Positions 24,626-34,264 of a stretch of 64,000 nucleotides of DNA are shown in pieces. The notes below the pieces were generated by a model. The model ran no database searches and had not been told where the DNA came from. It saw only the letters and a list, made by a program, of their open reading frames with translations. Position 1 is the stretch's first letter. Each line of letters begins with the position of its first letter. The translations under genes were made by a program, and so were the position numbers. This DNA comes from Arthrobacter citreus (lineage in GTDB: Bacteria; Actinomycetota; Actinomycetes; Actinomycetales; Micrococcaceae), in NCBI RefSeq assembly GCF_038405225.1, contig NZ_CP151657.1, positions 1,674,001 to 1,738,000 on the forward strand, in the 5' to 3' direction.

Positions 24626-26290
24626 ATGAGCGCCTCCACCGTCTTAGCGGCACGCCGCCAGTCCACTGTCAGGTGGGCCTCGGCCCTTGTCGGCGGTCCC
24701 GGCGAACTGCTGGACTTCCTCATTCCGCTGTGGGCAGGCGCAGCCCTTGGACTCGACTCCTTCCTTATCGGTGCATTGGTGGCGTCCGAGCTGGTCGTTT
24801 CCTTCGCAGCCCGGTATCCGGCCGGAATACTCGCGGACCGCTGGGAACGCCGTTATATAGCGGGCATCGGAGCTGCACTGTATGCCCTCTCATGCGTGGG
24901 ATATGCGTTCTCAGAGGGACCGGCCCTTGCTTTCCTGTCCGCGGTGCTGGGCGGGATCGGCGGTGCACTGTTCTGGGTTGCGGCCCGGGCGATCGTCAGC
25001 GAATCAATCACGAACGATTCCGGCGCCTACGCAACGCTTCTGTCCTGGCAGGAGACCGGCTCCTGGATAGCCTTTGTGGCGGGCATGACCCTGCTGGGCA
25101 GCATCGACTACCGGGGTGTCTTTCTCGCTGCTGCCGCAGCGTGTGCGACAGCGGCCGTCGCTCTCGCCCTCACCGCTGGCCTTCCCTCGACCCCCAGCGG
25201 GGGTGCACCGCCGTCGGCCGATTCGCCGTCGTCCGCGCCACCGTCCGCGCCGCTTTACCCGGATCGACTGCGGCCGATGGTGCTGGCAACAGCAGTGACA
25301 TCGCTGGCTGAGGCCGCCGTGGGCCTGCTGCTGTTACTGCACCTGCAGCAGGCCTTCGACCTCGATGTCATCTCCATTGCCCTGGTCTTCCTGCCCGGTG
25401 CCATAGCGGTGGCCGTACTTCCCGGGCCCGCGCACCGCCTGGTGCTGCGCATTGGCCGCCGCAGAGTTGCCGCCACTGCAGCGCTGGCGAGTGCCAGCTT
25501 TGCCGCGGCGCTGGCCTTCGCACCGTCGCCGCTGTGGATTGCGGTCCTGTGGGTCCTCAGCGGCGCAGCGTGGGCGGCGATCATCCCGATTGAGCAGGCG
25601 GTGATCGCGGAAACTGCCGGCGTCCATGCCGGCAGGGGTTTTGGAATGTATGAGTCAGCCAGCCTTGCGGGAGCGGCCGCCGGAACCCTGCTGGCCGGGT
25701 TCGCCTATGGAACCGCGTCCTGGACTGCAGCGTGCCTGATTTTCGCCGCAGTGATTGCCGCGGGCGCCGTGATCACCCCATGGGCCATCCGGCGGTCCGG
25801 CGTTGACGACCGTCCTTCTGCCGGCGCACCCCTCCTGCCGCATGCTCTTCCCGCTGTACCCGTACCCGCCGCACCCGATTCCCTGGAAGCCCCGGCATCC
25901 CTGGAAGCCGCGACCGCACCCGAACCTGCTCCTACGCAGGCTCCCGCTCGCGCTCCAGCCGATCCCGTCAGCGACAGCCAGGTACCCGCGGAAGAACCGG
26001 CGGTATCCCCACACGATGCCCGAAGCCGCTGGAGCGACCTGGGTTGGCACACCGCACTGTTTGCCGCAGCCCAGCTCGTCCTGGTCCTCATCGGTCTGTC
26101 CTGGCTGGCTGATCTTGCCGCCAGCGGGGACATGGGCTCATTCCTTGCCTCCGGTGGGTCATCCGGCACGGAGGGCCTCGGCAACTTCTTCTATCACGCC
26201 GGGAAAATCTGGGTCATCGTTTTCCTGGTGGACGTCGCGTGGACCGCTCTCACCGGCACCAGACCGCGGGAGAGTGATCGCGGGCGTTGA
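24626..26290 (+). CDS. MFS transporter with proline-rich linker and extra C-terminal helices
   Basis: 554 residues. The first 390 form a 12-helix MFS core: GELLDFLIPLWAGAALG, AARYPAGILADRWERRYIAGIG (motif A) and EQAVIAETAGVHAGRGFGMYESA. Then comes an Ala/Pro/Glu-rich linker of about 65 residues, followed by two more helices (WHTALFAAAQLVLVLIGLSWLADL and HAGKIWVIVFLVDVAWTAL). This tail is unusual for an MFS pump. ATG 26 nt into the operator region lies 6 nt after TATTCT, so the transcript is leaderless. The long in-frame start at 24230 would run through tetR and is rejected. Substrate unknown. Confidence 0.85.
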   Translation: MSASTVLAARRQSTVRWASALVGGPGELLDFLIPLWAGAALGLDSFLIGALVASELVVSFAARYPAGILADRWERRYIAGIGAALYALSCVGYAFSEGPALAFLSAVLGGIGGALFWVAARAIVSESITNDSGAYATLLSWQETGSWIAFVAGMTLLGSIDYRGVFLAAAAACATAAVALALTAGLPSTPSGGAPPSADSPSSAPPSAPLYPDRLRPMVLATAVTSLAEAAVGLLLLLHLQQAFDLDVISIALVFLPGAIAVAVLPGPAHRLVLRIGRRRVAATAALASASFAAALAFAPSPLWIAVLWVLSGAAWAAIIPIEQAVIAETAGVHAGRGFGMYESASLAGAAAGTLLAGFAYGTASWTAACLIFAAVIAAGAVITPWAIRRSGVDDRPSAGAPLLPHALPAVPVPAAPDSLEAPASLEAATAPEPAPTQAPARAPADPVSDSQVPAEEPAVSPHDARSRWSDLGWHTALFAAAQLVLVLIGLSWLADLAASGDMGSFLASGGSSGTEGLGNFFYHAGKIWVIVFLVDVAWTALTGTRPRESDRGR

Positions 26291-26315
26291 TGAGCCGGCG
26301 GTATAGCCTGACGGC

Positions 26316-26951
26316 ATGAGCACCTACCAGCGCCCGGCCTTCCCGGTGCAGGAGTATCGGGATGACCTCGGCCGCCCCATCAGCTATGGCCAGCGCTGGG
26401 AAGGGTCGCCGCCCGAGGACGCGTACAGCCGGATCAGTTATCCAGAGCGGTTTGCACCCCTGCATGCGGTGGCTGATGCCCTTATCGATTGGCTCCAGGA
26501 CACGTTCGACGTCAGCGTCGACGAGTCCCCGGAGGTTGCTTCCGACCTGCTGCGCCCGCCGGAGAATGTGGTTCGGGCGGTACGCATCGTGCCCAGCGAT
26601 TCGCGTGCAGCAGTGTTGACCTTTGTCCTGACCGGGTTTCCCGGAGTTTATCTGCATGCCGGTGCGCTGCACGACGTCCACTTCCCGGTCTGCGGCTGTG
26701 ATGCCTGCGATGAGGGCGTCCTGGAGCTTGCGGATGATCTCGAATGGAGTGTCCGGACTGTGGTGCAGGGCGGTTATACGGAGCGGTTCCTTCCCGGGCG
26801 GCAGTGGATCGAATACCGGCTGGAGGAAATCGGTGCGGGGATGCACTCCGGTCGAAGCCGACGCGATGAGTATCCGCCGGAGCGCCTGCAGGCGGCTGAG
26901 ACGGTACTGCCTCCCTCCGGGCAATGGAACCCGTGGCCGGAACTCCACTAA
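26316..26951 (+). CDS. Hypothetical protein (resembles DUF6226 family)
   Basis: 211 residues, soluble. PAFPVQEYRDDLGRPISYGQRW and YPERFAPLHAVADALIDWLQDTFDV, a CGCDACDE cysteine cluster in the centre, and VLELADDLEWSVRTVVQGGYTE fit a conserved actinobacterial protein family I recall as DUF6226; no function known. TAGCCT ends 6 nt before ATG 26316, a leaderless start. It begins 25 bp after the MFS stop on the same strand. Confidence 0.7.
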   Translation: MSTYQRPAFPVQEYRDDLGRPISYGQRWEGSPPEDAYSRISYPERFAPLHAVADALIDWLQDTFDVSVDESPEVASDLLRPPENVVRAVRIVPSDSRAAVLTFVLTGFPGVYLHAGALHDVHFPVCGCDACDEGVLELADDLEWSVRTVVQGGYTERFLPGRQWIEYRLEEIGAGMHSGRSRRDEYPPERLQAAETVLPPSGQWNPWPELH

Positions 26952-27021
26952 CCCGCGGCCACGGCCGCCGGCCAGCGGCATTCCTGCGGCGGCCCGCATC
27001 AGAACGCGCCGGCCGTTCCGG

Positions 27022-28128
27022 CTAGGAGGACCAGATCTGACGCTGCGAACGGACCGCTGTCCCGGTTGCTGCCGCTTCCTTCATCAGAAGGGATAGATAA
27101 TGGTCCTGGCTTGCTTCGGCAAGGCTGTAGAGATCGGGCCCGCCCTGCACATGCTCATCCATGCGGACAAGGCATTCGGCAATCGCGAGCTCATCGTCGT
27201 TCAGGCGTGCGGGCATGAAGTCATTGGTGTAGGCCCACTCGTCGCCGGCCAAAATACCCCTGAGGAACAACCCTTCCATGTTCCCGCCCGCCCCCGTCAT
27301 GATCCTGCGGAAGTCGGAAAAAATCGGAGTCTGGAAGTCGGCGAGGTATCGAAGATCCAAGTTGTTGATCTCCCCTCTATGCCCCCGAATCAGCAGACGG
27401 TTTCCCCTAATCCAGGAGTAGTACTGTTCCGAGGCGAAATCGTAAACACCCAGCCGGTTGCCGAAGTCGAACCGGGCGGACAGCGCCGAGGCGGTGACCA
27501 CCACTTCCTCCTGAGGATCCCCTTTCCTGCTGGGCCCTTTCGTCAGCGGCGACTCGAAGACCGATGCCGTGATGGAGACGTCCTCGAACCCCACCCCGAG
27601 GGCACGGCGCATGATGCTCACCCCGTGGTAGTCATGACACTGGGCGACCTGCACCTCACTGATGTTTCCCAGCCGCCCCGATGCGGCAACGAAAAGTTGA
27701 GACCGCAGGAGCGGAGACAAGTGGTACTGCTCGGCCACCTGAATTACGGCTCCCCTGTCCACCAGCTGATACAGGCTCGTCAATGCTTCCAGGTCTGCCG
27801 AGGGAGGGGTCTCAGTGAGCACCGGAACCCCCTGTCCAGCAAGACTGCTGATGATCCCGGGGGCCACATCCCGAGGGACTGACACCACCACGAAGGACGG
27901 GGATGTCGCAGCCACCAGGTCATCGACGGACGCAAAGGGCTGCACATTCCAGTCCGCCTCTATCCGGCGGCCGGTTTCCTCATCCCGCGTCACCAGGCCC
28001 GTTACCTCGAAGCGGTCGGGAAGTGCCCGGGCAACACGAAGGAAAAACCCGCTCCTCCATCCACTCCCCACGATCCCAAAGCGGATCTTTCCTGCGGCAC
28101 CATCACCGGCTTCGGTTGGCGATTCCAT
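27022..28128 (-). CDS. Gfo/Idh/MocA family oxidoreductase
   Basis: 368 residues from ATG 28128, which has AAGGGAG upstream; the longer in-frame start at 28176 lacks one. Rossmann loop FGIVGSGWRSGFFLR, then VSVPRDVAPGIISSLAGQGVPVLTETPPSADLEAL, in which the usual EKP of this family is replaced by ETP. The conserved lysine normally following Glu is therefore missing. HLSPLLRS and HDYHGVSIMRRALG supply possible active-site His. It may act on a sugar or sugar acid, or have changed chemistry. Confidence 0.8.
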   Translation of the reverse strand: MESPTEAGDGAAGKIRFGIVGSGWRSGFFLRVARALPDRFEVTGLVTRDEETGRRIEADWNVQPFASVDDLVAATSPSFVVVSVPRDVAPGIISSLAGQGVPVLTETPPSADLEALTSLYQLVDRGAVIQVAEQYHLSPLLRSQLFVAASGRLGNISEVQVAQCHDYHGVSIMRRALGVGFEDVSITASVFESPLTKGPSRKGDPQEEVVVTASALSARFDFGNRLGVYDFASEQYYSWIRGNRLLIRGHRGEINNLDLRYLADFQTPIFSDFRRIMTGAGGNMEGLFLRGILAGDEWAYTNDFMPARLNDDELAIAECLVRMDEHVQGGPDLYSLAEASQDHYLSLLMKEAAATGTAVRSQRQIWSS

Positions 28129-28357
28129 GAGCGCTCCCTTGTAGGCCCTGATCAGCATCAGATCAACGCGGATCACGGCCTACCGTGCCATATGCCGGGA
28201 AATGTCGCGACCTGACTCGCTGTGCGAAGAGAAAGTTGAGGCATCAACAACGTCTGGACCGCTGCTTCGTGCTCGAATCAGCGCGTAAACTGCAGCAGCA
28301 CCAGCGCAACCCCTCCGGACCCGGCACCTCAGCCGGGACCGTTCGAAAGGAACCCGC

Positions 28358-29212
28358 ATGACCCTCGCAATCTTTGGCGCCACCGGACAGCTCGGCGGCC
28401 TCGTCATCGACTCCCTGCTGGAACGAAACACCGTGGCCGGCGGCATCCTTGCCCTGGGCCGCAACCACGAGCGCCTCTCCGACCTCGCAGACCGCGGCCT
28501 GCGCACGGCGCACGTCGATCTCGACGACACAGCCGGAACGGCTGCAACACTGGCCGGCGTCGACACCGTGCTGCTCATTTCCCTGAGCGAGCCCGGAGGG
28601 CGGGTCCAGCTTCATGCGAATGCGGTGCAGGCGGCAAAGGATGCCGGCGCCGGGCACCTGGTCTACACCTCAGCGCTGCAGGCCCCGACGACCACCCTCG
28701 CCCTGGCCCCGGATCACAAAGCCACCGAAGAGCTGATCACTGCTTCCGGGATTCCCGCGACGTTCCTGCGCAACGGCTGGTACACGGAAAACCACCGGCA
28801 GGAGTTCGACGGCGCCCGCCAGAGCGGAGTGATCGCCAACAGTGTCGGCGATGGCCGCATCGCCACCGCGCCGCGCCGGGACTATGCCGAAGCTGCCGCC
28901 GCCGTTCTGAGTACGCCCGGCCACGAGGGAAAGGCTTACGAACTCTCCGGCGATACGGCCTGGAACTATACCGAATTTGCCGCCGCCGCACAGGACGTGC
29001 TGGGCACGCCGGTCCGCTACCAGGTTCTGACGCCCGAACAGGAACATGAGCAGCTCCTCGGATTCGGCATGGATGAGGGAACGGCAGCGTTTGTGGAAAC
29101 CCTGAACGCCAACATGCGCGACGGCGCCCTGGCCCCCACACCGGGCGACCTGTCCAAGCTGATCGGCCGCCCCACCGAGCCGCTGATCGAGACGCTGCGC
29201 TCCTGGGTCTAA
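28358..29212 (+). CDS. NmrA-like NAD(P)H:quinone oxidoreductase (QorB-like)
   Basis: 284 residues. Atypical SDR with N-terminal FGATGQLGGLVID loop, VLLISLSEPGGRVQLHANAVQAAKDAGAGHLVYTSAL, and FLRNGWYTENH, the pattern of E. coli YtfG/QorB and NmrA-like quinone reductases. Likely reduces quinones with NADPH. ATG 28358 follows GAAAGGAA. Stands alone. Confidence 0.85.
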   Translation: MTLAIFGATGQLGGLVIDSLLERNTVAGGILALGRNHERLSDLADRGLRTAHVDLDDTAGTAATLAGVDTVLLISLSEPGGRVQLHANAVQAAKDAGAGHLVYTSALQAPTTTLALAPDHKATEELITASGIPATFLRNGWYTENHRQEFDGARQSGVIANSVGDGRIATAPRRDYAEAAAAVLSTPGHEGKAYELSGDTAWNYTEFAAAAQDVLGTPVRYQVLTPEQEHEQLLGFGMDEGTAAFVETLNANMRDGALAPTPGDLSKLIGRPTEPLIETLRSWV

Positions 29213-29255
29213 CGAGCCCCTTGATTCACGCCAGCGGCGGCTCCAAGGATGCCGG

Positions 29256-29690
29256 TCAGGTGTCCCTGCCGGCGTCACCAGCTGGTTGACCGAAGGTTTC
29301 GGATGTCACCCGCCGGTAGGACTCGGTGATGATCTCTTCCAGCACCCCGAGGTCCACCCTGTTCAGATCCTTGAGATAGAGGCAGCTCACGCCGGTGCTG
29401 TGGTCGCCAAGCCGGGCCAGCTGTTCGGTGTAGGCGCCCACGCCGTCGGGGAGGTAGATGGTGCTTGCGGATTTGCGGGGCGAGAATGCCGCCGCACCGG
29501 CGTCGCCCTCCCGCCCGCTGGCGTATCGGTAGTGGTAACTGCCGAAACCCACGATCGTCCGTCCCCACATGGCCGGCGGCTCACCGGTGATGCGGGCCAT
29601 CATATCGAGAAGCTTTTCAGCGTCGCGCCGACGCACCGGGGCAGGTACAGCGCGGATGAAATCGCTGACGCTCAGTGCTGATTTTTCCAT
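29256..29690 (-). CDS. DUF1801 domain protein (YdhG-like)
   Basis: 144 residues. RRRDAEKLLDMMARITGEPPAMWGRTIVGFGSYHYRY and AFSPRKSASTIYLPDGVG... GVSCLYLKDLNRVDLGVLEEII are the recurring motifs of the DUF1801/YdhG fold, which may bind iron or small ligands in some homologues. AGGAG lies in front of ATG 29690. No operon partner. Confidence 0.8.
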   Translation of the reverse strand: MEKSALSVSDFIRAVPAPVRRRDAEKLLDMMARITGEPPAMWGRTIVGFGSYHYRYASGREGDAGAAAFSPRKSASTIYLPDGVGAYTEQLARLGDHSTGVSCLYLKDLNRVDLGVLEEIITESYRRVTSETFGQPAGDAGRDT

Positions 29691-29931
29691 GATGCGGCTC
29701 CTGGTCTGCTGCCCGTGTGGTTATGACGGTACCGCGGGTGACTGCCCCGGAGGAATGTGTCCGGTACACCGTCCTGCAACGGGACCCCGCGGTGCCTCAC
29801 ACCCAACATTCCGGGGCCGGGCGGCTATCTCGCAGAGGAGACGGGCAAAACAATGAAATGCCGTGATCGCATATCGGCGGAATGGTTTTTACGTGCAAAC
29901 ATAAATATCTTTGAAAATGCATAAAATTCCC

Positions 29932-29959
29932 TTGACTGCAGATCACAGAATGGTAACGT
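29932..29959 (+). promoter_or_regulatory. Predicted promoter of the secreted-protein gene
   Basis: TTGACT (29932-29937), 16-nt spacer, TAACGT (29954-29959) preceded by TGG as in extended -10 elements. The surrounding 29740-30010 is AT-rich compared with the rest of the window and holds no gene. Confidence 0.45.
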
Positions 29960-30009
29960 GGATGTCTTCTACCGAGGTACCGGGAAATTCTTGGTACATA
30001 AGGAGAGCC

Positions 30010-30526
30010 ATGATGCGCACGACAAAGAAAACAGCGATCTTCCTGTTCAACTGCCGGCATCGTTGCAGGATCCGCAATTCTCCCCTCCGCAGCATCTGCG
30101 TATACAACCGAATGTGAACCGGGAACTGTACACACGACGTTCAATCACTATGCGGTTGCCAACAGCCAGGTGCCAGCCGGTTCGGTAACTGCCAATAACG
30201 TCAACGGGACGAACAACTCCGTGATGGCCTCTGTGGACCAGACCTCAACATTGACCGCGTCGATAACGGGATCCGTATCCTTCGATTCGATTGCCGTGCC
30301 GCTTAAGGCTGAAATCAGCGCAGAGGCATCCAGTTCCGCCACTTGGAGTGCAGGCGCGGCAATAGGACCGTTCTCCGTACCCGCCGGACAGTCATATATG
30401 GTGACCTATGGATTCAACCAGGTGTCCTTTGCCGGCACACAGTCCACCTGCCAGCTCAACGGAATGACCGGTCCCGAACAGCAATTCAGCGGAACGGCAC
30501 CGGCTGGCGTTTACATTAATTACTGA
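30010..30526 (+). pseudogene. Secreted protein gene with +1 frameshift in the signal peptide
   Basis: ATG 30010/30013 has AAGGAG just upstream and starts MRTTKKTAIFLF, a signal-peptide beginning, but the frame then fails. Skipping one base at about 30049 gives TAGIVAGSAILPSAASA, an ideal hydrophobic core with an A-S-A cleavage site, continuing without a stop to 30526. The mature part, about 135 residues, starts YTTECEPG, is rich in Ser/Thr/Val/Asn and has two Cys, suggesting a beta-rich exported protein. No family recognised. The lower GC suggests acquisition. A sequencing slip in TTCAACTG would restore the gene. A GTG at 30170 starts only an internal fragment. Confidence 0.6.
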
Positions 30527-30548
30527 AATTCTCAGCAGTAACGAAAAA

Positions 30549-30580
30549 GGGGCGGGTGTTTTGCACCCGCCCCTTCGTTT
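30549..30580. terminator. Bidirectional rho-independent terminator
   Basis: GGGGCGGGTG and CACCCGCCCC form a 10-bp stem with a TTTTG loop, followed by TTCGTTT on the plus strand and, on the minus strand, TTTTTCG after the stem. Serves both the secreted-protein gene and the rib operon. Confidence 0.88.
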
Positions 30581-30608
30581 GTGAGAATTCAGACTCAGAT
30601 ATGGGCCG

Positions 30609-31091
30609 CTAGACCCCGGCGCCGCGCAGAGCGGCCACCGTGTTGACCGCAGCAGCCACCACCTCGTAGCCCTTGTCCTCGGACGAGCCGGGCAGGCCGG
30701 CCCGGTCCAGGCCCTGCTGCTCGGTATCGCAGGTAAGTACGCCGAAACCGATCGGTGTGCCGGTCCTGACGCTGACATCGGTCAGGCCCGTGGTGGCGGC
30801 CGAGCACACGTAGTCAAAGTGCGGTGTGCCGCCGCGGATCACCACGCCAAGGGCCACCACGGCGTCATAATGCGGGGCCAGCCGGGCGGCGGCGACCGGA
30901 AGCTCGAAGCTGCCCGGAACCCGGATCAGTTTCGGTGTCAGTCCGGCGTCATCAACGGCACGAAGGGCGCCGCCGATGAGTCCGTCCATGATCTCGGTGT
31001 GCCAGCTGGCGGCTACGATGGCCACCCGGATGTTCAGGGCCTGTGCCCTGATGCTGCTGACGTCATTATCGGGTGCGCCGTGTCCGCTCAT
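30609..31091 (-). CDS. ribH: 6,7-dimethyl-8-ribityllumazine synthase
   Basis: Condenses 5-amino-6-ribitylaminouracil with dihydroxybutanone phosphate. 160 residues; [17 protein letters not shown], the [15 protein letters not shown] loop and [17 protein letters not shown] (with the His that acts in catalysis) are canonical. Last gene of the rib operon, ending just before the bidirectional terminator. Confidence 0.96.
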   Translation of the reverse strand: MSGHGAPDNDVSSIRAQALNIRVAIVAASWHTEIMDGLIGGALRAVDDAGLTPKLIRVPGSFELPVAAARLAPHYDAVVALGVVIRGGTPHFDYVCSAATTGLTDVSVRTGTPIGFGVLTCDTEQQGLDRAGLPGSSEDKGYEVVAAAVNTVAALRGAGV

Positions 31092-31176
31092 GGGATTCTG
31101 CTCCTTGGTGTTGGAAAGGTTTCGCCCGGGGGCTGGGTGCCGGGCGTGGGAATTGTCCGGCGAGGTTGTGTGCTGT

Positions 31177-32520
31177 TCAGCTCTGATGGACCGGTTGGGT
31201 CCGCAGCAGCGTCAAATGGTGGTCCATCCGGTCCCGCTTGGTTTGCAGATACCGCTCGTTTTCCGCCCGGATGGGGACTTCGGAGGGGACCATGGCTTCC
31301 ACTGTGATTCCGTAGTGCTGCAGCCGGTTCCGCTTGAGCGGGTTATTGCTCAGCAGCCGGATCCGGTGTAGTCCCATGGCATGCAGGATCTCGGCGGCGG
31401 CTTGGTAGTTCCGCGAATCAACCGGAAGTCCCAGCTGCTCGTTCGCCTCCACTGTGTCTGCACCGGCCTCCTGCAGCGCATACGCCCGCAGCTTGTTCGC
31501 TAGGCCGATTCCCCGTCCTTCATGTCCCCGCAGGTAAATGACCGTGCCGCCGTGCAGGTTGATCAGTTCCAGGGCCTGTTCCAGTTGCTCTCCGCAGTCG
31601 CAGCGGTACGAGCCAAAGACGTCACCGGTCAGGCATTCCGAGTGCAGCCGCACCAGCGGGGCGTGGGTGCCGGTTCCGGTCTTTCCGGATCCGGCTGTGT
31701 CCTGTTGGAGACCGGTTCCCGGCGCGGAGAGGCTCAAATGCTCGGCCCCGGTGCGCGGATCGGTCCATGCCCGTGCGGTGAAGTCACCAAAAGCGGTGGG
31801 CAACTGAACTTCGGGACCCGGCACGACGACGGCGGCCGCCTCGGTTGGCTTCGTTACGTCCGGGTTCGCTGCAGTTTGGTTTGCTGCGGCCGGGACCGCC
31901 GTTGGGTTCACCGCCTCCAGGTAAGCAACCAGGTCCTCGATGGACACCAGCGGCAGGCCGTGGGTATCGGCAAAATCGCGCAGAGCCGGCAGCCGCATCA
32001 TGGTCCCCTCGTCATGAACGAGTTCGGCGATGACGCCCACCGGTGTGCACCCGGCCAGCCGGGCCAGCTCCACGGCCGCCTCGGTGTGGCCGCGGCGGCC
32101 GCGGACGCCGTCGTCGTGAGCCCGGAGCGGGAAAATGTGTCCGGGGCGGGTCAACTCGGACGCCGTGGCAGACGGGTCGCCGAGTATGCGGGACGTGGCA
32201 GCGCGGTCCCCGGCACTGATGCCGGTGGTGATGCCTGCCGCCGCGTCGCAGGACACCGTGTAGGCGGTACCCTTGGCGTCCTCGTTCACTGCTGTCATGG
32301 GTGGCAGGTTCAGCCGGTCGGCATAGGAATTCGGCAGCGGCACGCAGATCACGCCCGAGGTGTAGCGGACCGTCCAGCCCATCAGCTCCGGTGTGGCGTG
32401 CTGCGCGGCGAAAATGATGTCGCCCTCGTTTTCGCGGTCCTCATCATCAACAACCAGAACGGGCCGGCCTGCGGCGATCGCCGCTACGGCTGCCGGAATG
32501 CTGTCGAGGCGCACGCTCAT
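31177..32520 (-). CDS. ribBA: Bifunctional DHBP synthase / GTP cyclohydrolase II
   Basis: 447 residues, two domains. The N-terminal DHBP synthase (about 1-205) has [12 protein letters not shown] and [23 protein letters not shown] and makes dihydroxybutanone phosphate from ribulose 5-phosphate. A low-complexity Ala/Thr/Pro linker (about 208-235) joins it to the C-terminal GTP cyclohydrolase II, with zinc-binding [20 protein letters not shown] and [20 protein letters not shown]. Together these start both branches of riboflavin synthesis. Overlaps ribE by 4 bp. Confidence 0.96.
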   Translation of the reverse strand: MSVRLDSIPAAVAAIAAGRPVLVVDDEDRENEGDIIFAAQHATPELMGWTVRYTSGVICVPLPNSYADRLNLPPMTAVNEDAKGTAYTVSCDAAAGITTGISAGDRAATSRILGDPSATASELTRPGHIFPLRAHDDGVRGRRGHTEAAVELARLAGCTPVGVIAELVHDEGTMMRLPALRDFADTHGLPLVSIEDLVAYLEAVNPTAVPAAANQTAANPDVTKPTEAAAVVVPGPEVQLPTAFGDFTARAWTDPRTGAEHLSLSAPGTGLQQDTAGSGKTGTGTHAPLVRLHSECLTGDVFGSYRCDCGEQLEQALELINLHGGTVIYLRGHEGRGIGLANKLRAYALQEAGADTVEANEQLGLPVDSRNYQAAAEILHAMGLHRIRLLSNNPLKRNRLQHYGITVEAMVPSEVPIRAENERYLQTKRDRMDHHLTLLRTQPVHQS

Positions 32521-33182
32521 GCGGCATCCCCGTCCTGGCGCCCGACGGCGGCGTTCGCCGGTTTGCGTGGATTGGTGAACGCCAGCAGCCGTTCGGCGTA
32601 TTTGGCCAGCACATCCACTTCCAGGTTGACCGCTCCCCCGGGCTTCAGTTGTCCCAATCCGGTTTCGGCCAGCGTGGTGGGAATCAGGCCCACCTCAAAC
32701 CACTGCTCCGGTTCGCCGGCGTTGCTGACACCGGAAACGGTGAGTGATACGCCGTCCACGGCAATCGAGCCCTTTTCGGCAATGTAGCGGGCGAGCCGCT
32801 GCGGAACCGCGAAGCGCAGCCGCTCCCAGCTTCCCCTGTTTTCACGCTCGAGCAGTTCACCGACACCGTCCACGTGTCCTTGGACCACATGGCCGTCCAG
32901 CCGTCCACCGGCCGGTACGCAGCGTTCCAGGTTTACGTTGCTGCCGGGCCGCAGGTTGCCTGTCGTGGTGCGGTCCAGGGTCTCTCCCATGACATCGAGC
33001 GATATGCGGTCTCCATCCACGGCGGTGGCGGTGAGGCATACGCCGTTGACCGCAATCGAGCCGCCCAGTTCGAGTCCCGCTCCCGTTTTCGGGGCCGTGA
33101 TGACCAGGACTGCTGAGTCGTCGTCGTTATTCGGTTTCAGGGATTTAACGCTGCCCTGTTCAGCCACAATGCCGGTAAACAC
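32517..33182 (-). CDS. ribE: Riboflavin synthase alpha chain
   Basis: 221 residues with the internal duplication of the family: MFTGIVAEQGSV and VNGVCLTA in the first barrel, HVVQGHVDGVGEL and VDGVSLTVSGV in the second. Dismutates two molecules of dimethylribityllumazine to riboflavin. Lies between ribD and ribBA. Confidence 0.95.
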   Translation of the reverse strand: MFTGIVAEQGSVKSLKPNNDDDSAVLVITAPKTGAGLELGGSIAVNGVCLTATAVDGDRISLDVMGETLDRTTTGNLRPGSNVNLERCVPAGGRLDGHVVQGHVDGVGELLERENRGSWERLRFAVPQRLARYIAEKGSIAVDGVSLTVSGVSNAGEPEQWFEVGLIPTTLAETGLGQLKPGGAVNLEVDVLAKYAERLLAFTNPRKPANAAVGRQDGDAA

Positions 33183-33205
33183 GATGGTGCTCCTTGTCCG
33201 TTGGA

Positions 33206-34264
33206 TTAATGGGCGGGGGTGGCACCGGACGCCGGCAGCGGCTCAAGCCGCAGCCTCAGGTCCGGTCCCGCGGAGCGGACTGCGCCGCCGTCGGTTTCGT
33301 CCCAGCGCCAGTGGGAGGCATCGGCGAGGGTCTGCACGCCCAGCGCGCCAACCGCTGAAGTGCCTGCGCCGAGCAGGAGCGGCGCCACGTAAGCCACGAG
33401 TTCGTCGGCCAGTCCGGCGCGCAGAAACGCTGACGCAACCATTGCTCCGCCCTCCACCATCAGGTGACGGGCGCCCCGGGCATACAGGCCGCGGCAGATA
33501 AGAGCGGGATCATGCTCCGTGATCTGCAGGAAGCGGCCGTCGCTGCCCCGGATCGCTGCCTCGGCGGGAACCGGACGGTGTCCGACGGCGACCCGAAGCG
33601 GTTGCCGCAGCGCCGGTGCGCCCAACTCATCACGCGCTGTCAGCTGCGGATCATCGGCCAGCACGGTTCCTGTGCCGACGACGACGGCGTCAGCGCGCGA
33701 GCGGATGCGGTGCCCGTCGGTGCGGGCTGCGCTGCCGGTGATCCACTGGCTGGTTCCATCCTCCGCGGCAGTCCGGCCGTCCAGCGACTGCGCAATTTTG
33801 ACGGTCACGAACGGACGGTGCTCCTGCATGGCTCGGATCCAGCGGTGGTTCAGTTCTCCGGATTCGGCTGCCATCAGGCCGCCGGCCGTGTCCACTCCGG
33901 CTGCTGCCAGAGTGGCGGCGCCGCCGGCGGCTTCCGCCGTTGGGTCAGCAGCCGCATAGACCACGCGGGATAGCCCGGCTTCTCGGATTGCCTGCGAGCA
34001 GGGACCGGTCCGTCCGGTGTGGTTGCACGGTTCCAGCGTGACGACCATCGTTGCGCCGGAAACGTCCGTACCGGAGGCTGCCGCCGCGGCCAATGCGTCG
34101 GCCTCGGCGTGCGGTGTGCCGGCGCCGCGGTGGAAGCCGGTGCTGAGGATCCGCCCGGACGGATCCAGGATAACGGCGCCCACCAAGGGGTTGGCTCCCC
34201 GGACACCCCGGCGTGCGAGCTTCAGGGCGAGGGCCATGGCTTCGGCCTCCGTGTGCCCCACCAC
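33206..34264 (-). CDS. ribD: Bifunctional riboflavin deaminase/reductase
   Basis: 352 residues. The N-terminal cytidine-deaminase-like domain shows the zinc motifs HAEADAL and PCNHTGRTGPCSQAI. The C-terminal reductase shows KIAQSLDGRTAAEDGTSQWITG and MVEGGAMVASAFL. Performs the second and third steps of the pathway. GTG start at 34264 shares one base with the upstream gene's stop codon (TAGTG). Confidence 0.95.
   Translation of the reverse strand: MVGHTEAEAMALALKLARRGVRGANPLVGAVILDPSGRILSTGFHRGAGTPHAEADALAAAAASGTDVSGATMVVTLEPCNHTGRTGPCSQAIREAGLSRVVYAAADPTAEAAGGAATLAAAGVDTAGGLMAAESGELNHRWIRAMQEHRPFVTVKIAQSLDGRTAAEDGTSQWITGSAARTDGHRIRSRADAVVVGTGTVLADDPQLTARDELGAPALRQPLRVAVGHRPVPAEAAIRGSDGRFLQITEHDPALICRGLYARGARHLMVEGGAMVASAFLRAGLADELVAYVAPLLLGAGTSAVGALGVQTLADASHWRWDETDGGAVRSAGPDLRLRLEPLPASGATPAH

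Noticed and set aside
30040-30060. Programmed frameshift controlling the secreted protein
   Set aside because: No slippery heptamer or stimulatory structure is visible; a plain insertion or sequence error is simpler.
31522-32787. Plus-strand ORF of 421 codons
   Set aside because: Lies entirely antisense to ribBA and ribE, whose proteins are unmistakable.
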